Assembly: GCA_905220665.1 (NCBI GenBank)
Contig: CAJNAR010000016.1
Coordinates: 238,256 to 302,255, forward strand
Direction: 5' to 3'
DNA: 64,000 nt
From: Albugo candida
Lineage: Eukaryota; Oomycota; Peronosporomycetes; Albuginales; Albuginaceae
How positions within the stretch are numbered: position 1 is the stretch's first letter; every line of letters starts with the position of its first letter. The notes under the pieces are model-generated. The model made no database searches. It worked only from the letters and a program-made list of their open reading frames with translations, and was not told where the DNA came from. Of this stretch, positions 43,787-55,565 are shown in pieces. The position numbers were made by a program, and so were the translations under genes.

Positions 43787-46329
43787 ATGGTGACTCCAAA
43801 AGTAAGTTGATGACGTTCCATTTTATAAAGGAATAACATTAACAACTATTTACTTAACAGCACGAACAAGCTGGCAACGTTCGCGTTTGTTGCCGCCTAA
43901 GACCTTTCAATGCGAAAGAAACCAACCAAAATGAACGCAAGTGCGTTCAAACAAGCGACAACATCGTTCACTACAAGGTGCGTCATTCATGCGCGATCAA
44001 TATGTATTCGTATTCCTAATTTTTTCCAATAGACAAGAACGGTCTCTCATGAATATCAGTATGACCAAGTGTTTACTGAAGAAGACGACCAGTTGGCCGT
44101 ATTCAACGCAGTAGCCCGACCGGCTGTGGAAGGTGCGATCATTTTCTCGATATGGGTTTGTTCTATTGTATTCAAATTCTATCTGTAGATGTAATCGAAG
44201 GATATAACTCCACAATTATTACCTACGGGCAAACGGCTTCAGGGAAGACGTACACAATGCTAGGTGCCGACCCACATGACACTGAGCATAACGGAATTGT
44301 ACCGAGAGCAGCAGTGGAACTATTCAACTGTATCCACAATGCCGATGAAAACTTGGAAATCATCACCAAGCTTAGCTATGCTGAAATATATATGGAGCAA
44401 GTGTCCGATCTTCTGGATCCTACAAAAACGCGAGTGAAACTCCAGATAAGAGAAAACAAGCGGGGCGATTTCTTTATTGAGAACGTGGTAGAGATGAGTG
44501 TCAAAAGCCCAGAAGAATTCATGGATTACGTTATAGAAGGGAACAATAAGCGTGCTATCGCTGCTACCAAAATGAATGAGCGCAGCTCACGTAGCCACAC
44601 CATTCTTATGGTGACAGTGTCCCAACGACACGTTGAAACCCAGGTGGTTAAATCGGGAAAGCTATACCTTGTAGATCTTGCTGGATCTGAAATGGTGAGG
44701 AAGACTGAAGCTGTCGGAAGACGACTCGAGGAGGCCAAGATGATCAATAGATCGTTGTCTGCCCTCGGAATGGTCATCAATAACTTGACTGATCCGGATA
44801 TGAGTCATGTCCCGTATCGCGATTCCAAACTCACGCGTATTCTCCATGACTCTCTTGGTGGAAATTCACGCACAACACTGATTGTCAACATTTCGTGCAG
44901 CGAATCGGATTCAGCTGAGACTCTTTCGACACTTCGGTTTGGCAATCGGGCGAAAAAGATCGAAAATCAAGCAGTCATAAATGAGCGCAAGAGTGCTGAT
45001 GACTTGATGAATACTGTGAAAGTGCTACAAAAGGATTTACAGCTGGAAAAGAATCGCGTCACTGCGCTGAAGAATCGATTGGACTGTGCAACCTCCTATG
45101 AGAGCTTATCAGCAAGTAGCGATCATCAATATACAGGAATGAGAAGTGCAACTCCACATGCTCATGCTGCAGCTATACCATTAAACACAATAACTATCGA
45201 GGCTTATCAACAACTTCAGCGGAAGTTTACAAATCTGGAAGAAGAATTTCTTAAGGTCCAACTGGAGTCTGATCGACGAGGATTTGAAATTCGAGATTTA
45301 AAGGCTCAATTGGACAAAAAAAACGAGTTCATAGAGTCGTTTGAAGCGAGCTGGATGCAAGCCGACGAAGAAAACAAAAGGGTGGTGGCGAAAATAGAGC
45401 TCTCGCTGGAAATAAAAGACATCCAGTACAGCGAGCTCCAGTCTGATCACGAAAGACTGGACTTTGAGCATAAGGAATTGACGATTCATGCTGAGAAGTT
45501 ACAACAGCAAATCAAATTGCTGTCCTCGAAGAAACTGAATCGGCCAAGTTGTTACGATACTACGAAACTTCAGTCTCCATGTGAGGGGAACGATGTATAT
45601 TCGTCACCTAAAAAACAACAAGCGAAATCTGAAACTGAAAGCATGGTGGACCCTCTTCATCCGGTTCATTCACCTTCACTCACAGTCGAAGACGTTCAAG
45701 GCATGGCTATATATGTGGAAAAGTTGAAGGATCGGAGCATCAACAGCGGTTCTCTGCTTGCTTCTGCAAAGCAAACTGCTTTGCCATTGGAGCTCTTTGA
45801 AAAAGATAAGACACACATGCATGCTATACACCAGAAGTTGGTGCATTTGGTTGGAGTACACCGTCAGCTCCTTCGAAAGTTTGCAACATCGAAAATGAAT
45901 GCCGAGGAAGGGAAACGAAGAGTTGCAGTACGTGACGACCGAATCAAAAAGTTAGAAGCGAGCAATCGACAAATCACAGTGAGTCTGCGGAAGCAAGCGG
46001 AGAAGCATGTGGAAGAACTCATTCGCCTACGGGATCAGATTTCAGAATTACGTGGCGCACAAGAAGCTAATCTTCAGAGCCATGGATATACGGAAGGAAG
46101 CATAATCAAACCGTTTCGTGGAAGAGCTGCGGGACAATTGTATGCGATAGTGCACCCAGGTCAATGGGATGATGCTGTTCGACCCATCCGCGGGGAAAGC
46201 CAATGCTCATCGGCCTCCTCAACTTCAGAAGAATCGCTTACAGAAGTTGAATTTGAACAGAAAACGGAAGAGTTCGTCCAATGGAGCGATTCCTTTCCCT
46301 ACCGATCATTACGATTCTCGAAATGGTAA
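43787..46329 (+). CDS. Kinesin-1-like heavy chain, right copy
   Basis: Second copy of the kinesin at 13187-15729, intact from start to stop. Exons are 43787-43801, 43861-43977, 44033-44132 and 44189-46329, and the product is 790 aa. Splice sites, motor domain, P-loop (YGQTASGKT), switch I (NERSSRSH) and switch II (LVDLAGSE) are unchanged. Differences from the left copy are five residues in the tail region: TPHAHAAAIPL for TPSAHAAAIPS, EASWMQ for EARWMQ, DHERLD for DHEILD and SSKKLN for SSKELN. Because about 330 bp of 5' flank is duplicated, the core promoter probably came with it and both copies may be expressed. Confidence 0.9.
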
Positions 46330-46419
46330 TCCAAATCCGCGTGGATCGATCAAGTAGGAGCAGCGCACGCTATCGTCAAACGATACAGCTGTTATTTTTT
46401 CGTAATGTCATTGTGGACA

Positions 46420-46520
46420 TGTAGTTGTAAAAGTGAGTTGTAAAAGTGAGTTGTAAAGTTAGTTGTAAGAGTGAGTCGTAAAGTTAGTTGTAAAAGTGAG
46501 TGTGAAAGTGAGCTGTAAAA
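46420..46520. repeat. 11-13 bp minisatellite downstream of right kinesin
   Basis: Inverted counterpart of 12996-13094: imperfect copies of GTTGTAAAAGTGA / GTTGTAAAGTTA. It differs from the left copy by a 2-bp indel and a few changes. Confidence 0.85.
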
Positions 46521-46546
46521 AGAATTGTTGTTGTCCGCTGTGCACG

Positions 46547-47191
46547 GTAATAAATCTCTAAGTCCAAGTACCGAAAACGCAAAAGAGTCTGCATGCGGTC
46601 CAGCAGCACAAGAAACAATGGTACCCCTCGTCCTTAATCATTCACAGCGCAATGCTGAGCATACCCCTTTGTGAACATTGGATGCAAACAGAAGAGGTAA
46701 TGACATCCGAACGCAGTCTTCAAAGTAGTTAAATATGAAAATGCTTATCTGAGTCTTGATAGCTCATATCAACGTGATAATGTCGGACATGGAGAAGAGA
46801 AGAAGTTCCAGTCAACCAGGCGTGTAAAATGAGCTATCTAATATCAGGGAAGATAACTGCCCAATGGCAGGAAACGTAGAAAAGCAGTCTTGCTCTTGGT
46901 ATGAACTTTTCACAGAAGTAAAAATATCGTCTAGAGTATAGACTCAGACAGATAGATATTTGCTTTGATGAAATGTGAACGAGTTCGTGTTTCAATTATG
47001 TTGGCCGCATGCATGTCCGGCTCGACTGTACAATACGAGTTCTTTTGGAGTTTGTTCATCGTCGACAGCAACTGATGCAGAATACGGTGTATTATCAGTT
47101 TACCTGCACATCTTTTGTCAGTGCTCTTCGTCCATGGCAACGAGGTACATATTTAGTCTCTGTCTCACGACGAGAAAGCACGAATGGCATT
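46547..47191. other. Intergenic, nothing recognisable
   Basis: About 0.6 kb between the inverted-repeat arm and the NUP160 stop codon. No coding signal, RNA or repeat is visible. Confidence 0.5.
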
Positions 47192-50100
47192 TTAGTTGGC
47201 GAGAATAGTCGATTGTGCCTCATTCAAGTAGTGAATGTATCGAACATATCGCTTCAACTTGGAGTTGAAGTGTGCCATGGCAGACGCGAGATTGTCAGCC
47301 CTACTTTCATCCTGCTTTGAAACACTGCCACGAACTTCGACTCCTATTTCGAGTAATGCATCAAAAAGATTCCATGGTAGCCATGGAAGTTTTCGAATGT
47401 TGCTCTCTTTGATCCGTAGAACAAACTCTACTTCTGACTCGTGCACCAAATCATCTGGTATCATCGAAGCTGCGAGGTGAAATGCTTCAAGAATGATTCC
47501 ATGCCGTAAAAATATTTTCAATAGAGTCGTAGGACTGTGCTGTCGTAGCCATTCCATGAGCCATTTTGGCAAACGCCTATGTCTCACCTGCAATTGATTA
47601 CACCTTTGTCTAGCGTCTCCTTGTTCTAAATCCAGTAAGGTTCGAGCCGCTAGCTCCCAAACAGACATATCATTGTCGATACGATTTAATACTAACCTGA
47701 GTAAGACGTAGCATAAGGATGAGGTATTTGACCTACTTGTCACACACATTGTTGAAATCGATCGAACGACGTGATAAATTTCCAATTTCTTTTTGTCCCT
47801 CTTGTGTGCGAGAATGGCCCATATTAGTTCTAGCGCTTGTGAAGCGATGCACTGTTTATCGTTCTTTGTCATGAAAAGACCTGATTGTGTGACGAACGTA
47901 GAGTCATAATGGCGACAACAAAGTAACGCTGAATGGAGGAGCAAAGGTATAATGTCCGAAGTTTCAAGCGGATAAAGAATACGAGCATCAACAAACCCTC
48001 CATCTTCCATAAGGGAATTTAAACAATGACGATGTTGAAGGAGCCATACTTTGCCACTTAGTGTTGCCATTTCGGAAGCGATGTCAGCAAACGTGACGAT
48101 GCTCAATGCCTCCTTACAATTCTCTTTCATGGTGCGGAAGCTCTCTGTAGAATGCGTGATAGGGCTTTGTTCTTTGCGAATCAATCTTTCCATTATCTCT
48201 TCTCCCAAAAATTTTCTTGTCAGCCAGCGATGCTGTGAAGGTACACTCAGTAGCACATTATATGTTATCATAATTGCTTCATGCTGCAATGTCATACACT
48301 GATGGATCAGTTGGGTGCAAGACAATGAAGTCCATTTCAAACGTAGATAGAGAGAGTACATAGTTGATGCAGCATGAACGGGTCGCCGGTTTCTCATGTT
48401 CAGTGCGTAGAGACTTTTATAGATGTCTACTACAGCCCAGTTGATTGTCAAAAAAGAAGTTTGATTGTGCTGATCTTTTGATGGAGTCGCTTTTTTCAAA
48501 ACGTTGCAGTGTGCAGCATGCCACTCTAAGTACTTGTCGATTTGCTGCTCCGATGAAGCCCATTGGAATTCACATAGTAAATCAAGATGGCCATGATGTA
48601 TGCACTTTTTGACAAACTGGGAGACACATTCGACAATGCCATCTTGATTAGTTGTGACTTCATATGTCATCGCTTCCTTATCCTTTACCATTTGTTGTGC
48701 GTCGACACACTGACTAATTTCAGTCAGCCTCATTAATGCAACATGAGCGCTCCGAAGGTCAAGATTTTCTAGAGAGTACTTGAATATATTTATCCAAACC
48801 AAAGTTTGGAGTGCAGGGTCTTGGGCCATATACATCCCCCATGCCTGAGAATATAAAGAGTCTGAGTTTGGTACATGTAATGAATCATTTAACACTTGCT
48901 CGTCGTGACTGAATTTTGCTGCCACCGTCCACAAAAATTGCAACAACTCTACTGAATAGTCTCTTGGAATGCATTCCTTTAAAACAGCAATGACGCCACT
49001 AAGGAACTTCTTGATGGAAGTCGTTCCGGAAAAAACATCGTCCTCTTCCGCGACAACCGAAGGAAGACACCAGCTAAAGCACCGGATGGCTTGACGAAAA
49101 CAGCGGATTGCGTTTTCGTTTGTGTCTATAACTTCTGTATCATTCAGAGATGGATCTTTCGTCGTCAGGTTTCTCTTTGCTTCACTATAATACCTGTGGC
49201 CATCACGAGCAAAGCACTCCCCAATCTTGACCAGAATTGCAGGATGAAGGGTTGTCTCGGTAGTAACGCATTCGGCCAACTCGCCACTTGCGTCACTTGT
49301 GCATATGCCATTGGTCATCATAGAGATTGCTAGTTGAAAGTAATTCTGCTCACAGAGATAATCGAGTAGCCCATCTCTCCCGTAATACACAAGAGATACC
49401 AATTCCATTACTGCGCATTTCAGTGAATTCTGAGATTTTGATGACGTTGAGAGAGTATCATTCGCATCTGAATATCTTATATCTGTATTTATGCTACCGC
49501 ACTCGGGAAGCATATCTGTAGGAGAGGATCCGACGAAACATGACAGAGCACGTCTCCATGATGTAGATTCAGTCCACTGGGCATTATTTTCTTTTATATA
49601 ACAGCCCAGAATACTAGATGTAGCGTTTGACGTGCTTTCATCGTTAATCGAGTCAATCTGTCCACTTGTCGGTGATGTTATACGTGTGATCAGCTTTGCC
49701 ATAGTCCATTGTCGAAGAGATGTAATTGCTTCAGCCAAGAGGGTACTCTCCACGTACTCTAGAGTCCTTTTGGAAAGAAATATCGGACGATACTCTGACA
49801 GATAGGCGAGTAGTAATACAGTACTTGTAGAGTGCTGGTACATCAAGTCGACTGCATCGTTTACCGAAAATGCAAGCGATAAAATCAATTCGTTACTTAG
49901 AGAGCGATGAACATGTGTTTTCGATTTTGGCGTCGGATAGCATTCATCGCTCTCCGGAGCCTCTTCATCAATTACTCCATCAACGGCGACTATATCCATA
50001 TTCAGAACAACCGACGAGTACTCCTTTGATACTCTACTCACGGGAGTTGTGGAGACCACCCAATCTGCCAATAGCTTACTCTGAAACTCTGGCTCTCCAC

Positions 50101-52772
50101 ATAGTATTGTACGAAGTTTCGTCACAAGATCCAGATTACATGGCGCGCCATAACCGTTTTCCGTATGGCCATACTCTACATTTCCAATATCGTTGAGACG
50201 GGTACAGTGTTTCGCCACATTCATGATCTCTTGACTTGCAGTTGAGCTCAGATATTCTAACATGCCAGTGCAGCCGACCAGTGTTTGGTTGACTTTGTAT
50301 TGGACGCAAGAAAACTGGTGTCTATCGAACAATGGTAGCACTGAATTCTTGAGCATTTCGGCTCCCGAGGTTTTGCTTTTAAGTTGGTCTTCCAACAAAT
50401 ACGAAGGAGCAGGCCACGACCAGGACACACGATTTCGGCACACCAACAGCGGTAAGCCTGAGAATGGAGCATGAATCGTGTTTGTGAAGCCAAGGAACTT
50501 GGATGCACGATGCCAAAACTGTTTCACATAATGAAAAGTGATTAATCAAATTGTCAAATATTTCATTGTGCGTCAGCAGACGTACGGTGATACAAGAGTC
50601 CAGTAAACGAGTCCATGACAGAAAGCGTTGCCATGAGAGATCTGTTACATTTGGAGCGATCTCTTGAACGGTATTCCTGTTTTCGCGTGGATCAGGACGA
50701 GCTCTGCCCTGTATTGCTTTAATCCAATTTTTGTCAACAGCCTTGACAAGTTCCTGCTCCAAGCTTAAACTCAATAGCGATCCAGAGGTATTGTCGCTAA
50801 AAATCTTCTCTTCCAGATTTTTCATGGCTTGTATTATGGATGAAGTAGATAAAAATGGTACATCGGAAATTCGACGAAGAAAAAAGTCCTACAACGAGTT
50901 TGATCAGACATGGACGTCCTCTCAAGAGTGCACATACTTACATCGATTGCTTTCAGCTGATTCTTTTGCTGTTTTTTTTCAATACACCTAGCTTCACGAG
51001 ACGCAAATTTCGGTACTTGCAATACCAGTGCCTGTAACAGATGACTTTCATCAGACCTCCATTGATCTAACGTTAAGCCTAGCGATTCCAGAAGTATTCC
51101 TGCCGTATATCTTGGTCCTGTTCGCCTCGTAGCTTCATTGTGCACAAAAACCCAATCTCGATCGTTATAACGCCAAGCGCTATACATGCGGCCTTGATCA
51201 AAACAAAGGTCGACGAACTTTGGAAAGACTGAGCCTCCACCCCACAAATTAGAATGTACTGTGAATTCTCGAGTCACTGTAAGAGTGAAAGTATGTTTCG
51301 ACGAGATCAAATCTCCTCGAAGTAAGAAAATAGCATTCGATCCGTCGAACGCCAAAAGGATTCGGCAATCATTTTGAGTACTATCGGGTAAGATAATGAC
51401 TTTGGCAGCGGTTACAGGGTGGTTGTTAAGTGCCATTTCATGTGCTGGAAATTGTCTTATATTTTCTTCACGTTCATGTTCGCTTGACCCACAAAATAAC
51501 GAGCTCAACGACTGAGTCCCGATGCAGCTACGAGTGTGATAGGACCATACTGCTAGCGTGAGGTCTGCGCTCAAAGAAACTAGAAGTAGATCTTTGAGGT
51601 GCCTGCTAGGAATATCAGTGATGCTTCCAGTCTCCTCTCGTTGACTTGCCGATATATCACTCGATGAGGCGACCAGGTAACCAATCGCAATGATTGATTC
51701 TTCAAAACCTTGATCTAATTCACTTTGGAGATCTAAAGGATCTTTACCGCCATACTGTGTTACAGAATGTGAACGAGATTCATTGTCCACCTGATTTCTT
51801 TTCGGTGTTCCCAAAATTCCGTGCCAAAACCAGCCGAGTAATGAAGTGTCGGAGAAAGTGAATTCGCAAATCTTTTTCTGGGATGATATTGATACCGATG
51901 AATCGGTATCGAACGGGAGACTAGCTCCAATAAGTTGACCAGCCAAAGTACCGATTATTAAATTATGATCATCTATCCACAAAGCAGATGAAATTGCATC
52001 GGTTGAAGTAACACCAGAGATGACCTGAAAGGAGTACGACAAATTCAGTACATCCGTTACACATTTCATCGACGCATCTTGTCTGGCCGCAGATTTTCTT
52101 GATACTGATCCCTTCTGTTCCTCATGAATTGCGAACAGAGAATGAATTTCACTAAAATGTTGGATTTTTGAGTGTTTGCTAATGTCAGCTTCCTCACTTG
52201 TGATTCTGCCGCTCGGTTCAAAGAAGTACGTTAATTGATGTATAGTTCCATCAAAAGTCAGTATTGATATTGTCACGCTCCGTTGAATCAAACTTTCACT
52301 GACAAAAATTCCGTTGGGAATCACAGGTGCTGTGCAAAAAGAAGTTAAATAAGCAATTGTAGTCTTAATGTCATCGTACCGGGTAGATATATAATCACAG
52401 AATTGTTTTTTAGGGTATGGTGCAGATCGAATTCTTGGAACTGCACTCTCTCCTCGTCGATCCTCCAGCTGCATCCGACGTATTAGTAATGGAAATAGAA
52501 CGTGGTTGATAATATCTGGCATCGTACCATATAGAACGTTGGCGAAGAAATATATCGTTAAAAAGGAATTGACCAGATCCGGAATCTGGACAGAAATCTA
52601 CGCAGATACTTAGAAATAATATTTTGCGTATCAGAGATCTCGTACTCTTTAGATGTGATTCGGATAAAGTTTTATCTGTTTCTCTGTTATCATCATGCGG
52701 TGAGGGAATCGCACAAGTTGGAACAGTCTCCGCGTTGTGGAAAAACGCAAATGGAGTTTCTTTCAGGTGCAT
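47192..52772 (-). CDS. NUP160: Nucleoporin NUP160 homologue
   Basis: Scaffold nucleoporin of the Y (NUP107-160) complex of the nuclear pore. Four exons are inferred: 52772-52574, 52515-50942, 50888-50586 and 50518-47192. Introns are 58, 53 and 67 nt, and the product is about 1800 aa, longer than the animal protein. The N-terminal propeller region contains PNGIFVSESLIQRSVTISIL and ISLSADLTLAVWSY-like strands (read as LVSLSADLTLAVWSYHTRSC). The junction LLDSCIT|FWHRASKFLGF restores the family pattern. C-terminal helices include NRRPVHAASTMYSLYLRL and LPKWLMEWLRQHSPTTLLKI, which match the conserved NUP160 tail. Introns 2 and 3 have strong signals; intron 1 (G|GTCAAT) and the start are uncertain. 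The start lies about 118 bp from the acetate kinase stop on the same strand. Confidence 0.82.
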
Positions 52773-52890
52773 TATACGAGAAGCGACTTGCACCAAAGAA
52801 ATTTCGCGCGAGATAAAAACATGCTCTTCACGAACAGAGCATGCTCGCTCAAGTACGAATAGTACCGTAAACTCAGGGTAAGTAAGACTT

Positions 52891-54299
52891 TCATTTTTGT
52901 AAATGCATGGCTGCAGCCAAACTCTGCTCTGCAATACTCTTTTCTTCATCAGTTGTGATTACCAGCACTTTGGTTTTTGATTCCGGTGCTTGTATGTGGA
53001 AAGAATCTTTATCTCCAGACGAAAATTTGTTCAATTCTTCGTTTATTTTGAGCCCGACAAAATCCAAGTGCTGACAAATGCGAGATCGAATCATTGAAGA
53101 ATTTTCGCCTATGCCAGCCGTAAATACAACGGCATCCACATGTGGCGCTAACTGAATCCAATATGCTCCTAAGTATTTTCTTACGCGGTGCACAAAAGTT
53201 TCGATTGCGAGTTCTGCTGATTCGTCTTTCACATTCGTCTGTTCTCCTTTCAGAATACGGTCTTGAATCTGACGTATGTCGCTGTCGCCGCACAATCCTT
53301 TCATGCCGCTTTCTTTGTTGAGTATAGTCTCAATATCTCTGACTGCAAGCCCAAGATTGTCAACCAGAAATGAGATTATGGCAGGATCGATATCGCCGGA
53401 TCGTGTCCCCATGACGAGCCCTTCCAAAGGAGTAAATCCCATTGACGTGTCGATGCATCTACCTCTCTTCACAGCGGCCATGCTTGATCCATTTCCTAAA
53501 TGGCACGAAATGATGTTCACCGTTTCAATCGGCTTCTGCAGAATTTGCGCAGCCTTCCGAACCACATATCGATGCGACGTGCCATGGAAACCGTAACGTC
53601 TAATTCTGTGCTGTTCATAAAGTTTTGAAGGCAACGCATACATGTACGCTGACGCTGGCAGTGTTGTATGAAATGCAGTATCGAAAACTGCCACTTGAGG
53701 TACACCGTTCTTAAACAGCTTCAAAGCAGTTTCGATTCCCATAAGATTTGCTGGATTGTGCAAGGGAGCCAAGATGCATTTCTTCCGGATTACATCAATT
53801 TTCTCTTTATCCAAAACAATTGCTTCACTGAACTCTTCACCTCCGTGAACGACGCGGTGACCGACTAATTGAACCGAATTAATCAGCTCATCGGTTAGAA
53901 ATGTGCCAATGACTTTTTCGAGTGCTATCTTGTGCGTGGGAATCTCGTAGTGGTCAATAATCCTTTTCGTGGTCGTTTGATGACAGTTATGCGTAATCTT
54001 GCCAGTCGATGCTGAGGATCCTCTATTTGATAGTTCCACAAGCCCTGAGACAACTGGATCGGAAACGGCATAAGGGCTCCTACTGCACTCAGTATCATCA
54101 ATCCGATAGAATTTGTATTTCAATGTGGAACTTCCTATGATACGATGTCGAAATCAAGCATTATTTATAAAAGCATCTACATCGTACCTGCATTCAAGAT
54201 AAGAATCGATTTATCCTTCTGAAAACTTTTGTTAATTATGCATCTGGACCCAAAAGGTCTGATAGAATGAATTGCTCTGATATGAAACACAGATTGCAT
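52891..54299 (-). CDS. Acetate kinase with probable mitochondrial presequence
   Basis: Catalyses acetate + ATP to acetyl phosphate + ADP, reversibly. Exons are 54299-54188 and 54134-52891, with a 53-nt intron (GCAG|GTACGA ... TCATAG|GAAG); the product is 451 aa. Splicing joins ILILNA to GSSTLKYKFY, rebuilding the phosphate-binding N-terminus. All signature blocks are present: GHRVVHGGEEF, APLHNPANL, VAVFDTAFHTTLP, RRYGFHGTSHRYV, HLGNGSS, DTSMGFTPLEGLVMGTRSGD and FTAGIGENSSMIR. Residues 1-30 (MQSVFHIRAIHSIRPFGSRC) are Arg-rich without acids, which suggests mitochondrial import. No phosphotransacetylase or phosphoketolase partner is in the window. Acetate kinase is patchily distributed in eukaryotes, including oomycetes. 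The next gene upstream is SfsA, also bacterial-type. Confidence 0.93.
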
Positions 54300-54615
54300 G
54301 CTAAGGATACTACTGGATGAATTTTGATAATAAGATGTCAGTGTGTATTTGATCTTTACAAAGTAGAACCTATCACAATATTCCTCCCGAAATCTCGGTA
54401 GTTGATCCGGACGGCAATTTGCTTCGAAAAAAGAAGCTACATTTCAATCTATCCCTCTGCTTGTTACTCGACCACAATACAAGAATACATTAGAATGCCT
54501 ATAGGGTATCACTTTGACATAATCTTGCGAGTGACAACAACTTTTAAGACTGCAGGAGTCCGGAGCATCTATCGGTACATCAATCCGAAGGCAAGAGAAA
54601 GACTATCTGTCGGAG
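54300..54615. other. Intergenic, acetate kinase / SfsA
   Basis: 316 bp between the SfsA stop and the acetate kinase start, both on the minus strand. It presumably holds the acetate kinase promoter and the SfsA 3' UTR. No specific motif is supported. Confidence 0.5.
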
Positions 54616-55565
54616 TCATTGTTTTGGATTATTTAAAGACCGGGTATGGACAACAGGCAGACGTCCAGCTAGGATGACTTGGTACCGATTCGGTGCATAC
54701 TCGACTATGGTCCTTGCAATAGCCAGCAATAAGACACCATGCTTCTCAGCTTCTATGCAGAGTGACGCGAATTGCGGATCATGTAGTGTTGACGGTGAGA
54801 ATCGCTCGACATCATCTCGTTGCACCAAAAATACAATCGCAGCTTTGATTTGCTGGTTCGAAGCACACTTATCACGACTTTTTGTCACCAGTTCAATGAG
54901 TTCAGCAACATGCTTCTGTGCACGTTTTGATACAGTATCTGGGAATACAGCATAGTTCGACGTGGGCGCAAGCTCACTTTCTGTGTATGCGAGTGTCACG
55001 CTTTTCACTTCCACATAGGTCAGTTTTTGTTGTGCTTCGTATCCAAGGACGAAATCAACCCGACTTCTCTTAGTCCCAAAGCACACTTCACGCATCACAG
55101 TAACATACTCACCAAGCTCAGGAAATAGTCGCATATTCAAAGCTTTATCTACCATTTGATTGGCGAGTGCCGAATGAATACCTACCCAGACTTTTTTTCT
55201 TCCATTCTGACAATGGAGAGTTAGACTTTGCCGTGCGCTATTTTTTAAGGAAAACGTACATCAACTTCGATCATTTCCAAAGTGTACTCATACTTCCTTT
55301 TTTTGTTATCGGATTTCGATAATAGCACTGCTGCTTTCGGAGCTTCGAGAAAATTGAGCATTGGACCGGTATTTGGGCAATATACGGTGATTATTTGAGG
55401 GTTTATACTTGCTGAGCCGCTGACCACAACATCAGCTAGAAAACGCTTATATCGCCTTATCAGTTCGCCCCTTATCATTTTGCCATAATCATAAAGAACC
55501 TCGCAAGACTTGACGGAGAGTCGTTCTGCTTCAGATCTTGCTCGCTTAGTCGAGCGAGTTGACAT
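54616..55565 (-). CDS. SfsA-family protein (sugar fermentation stimulation protein homologue)
   Basis: Bacterial/archaeal-type SfsA: an OB-like N-terminal domain plus a nuclease-like C-terminal domain. The biochemical role is unsettled even in bacteria. Exons are 55565-55260 and 55206-54616, with a 53-nt intron (GAT|GTACGT ... TGTCAG|AATG); the product is 298 aa. Family motifs run in order: ELIRRYKRFLADV, VYCPNTGPMLNF, KRKYEYTLEMIEVD, KKVWVGIHSALAN (across the junction), RSRVDFVLGYE, TYVEVKSVTLAY (ExK of the nuclease-like fold), FPDTVSKRAQKHVAELIELV and IVFLVQRDDVERFSP. The N-terminus is basic (MSTRSTKRARSEAERLSVKS), possibly a nuclear or organelle signal. An intron shows it is nuclear, not contamination. 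Origin by transfer is likely but unproven. Confidence 0.92.

Larger units (their letters stand above)
43457..46546. repeat. Right arm of the 3.09 kb inverted repeat
   Basis: Inverted, nearly identical partner of 12968-16059, with 27.4 kb between the arms. The lengths differ by 2 bp because of indels in the 3' minisatellite. Upstream of the gene only scattered changes were seen, for example GAACGCCC here versus GAACCCCC in the left arm next to the start codon. Confidence 0.95.

Noticed and set aside
52410..52949. Continuous 179-codon minus-strand frame across the NUP160 5' end as a separate gene
   Set aside because: Its upstream part overlaps acetate kinase and its downstream part runs in the wrong frame through NUP160 exon 2. 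Splicing at 52573-52516 explains it better.
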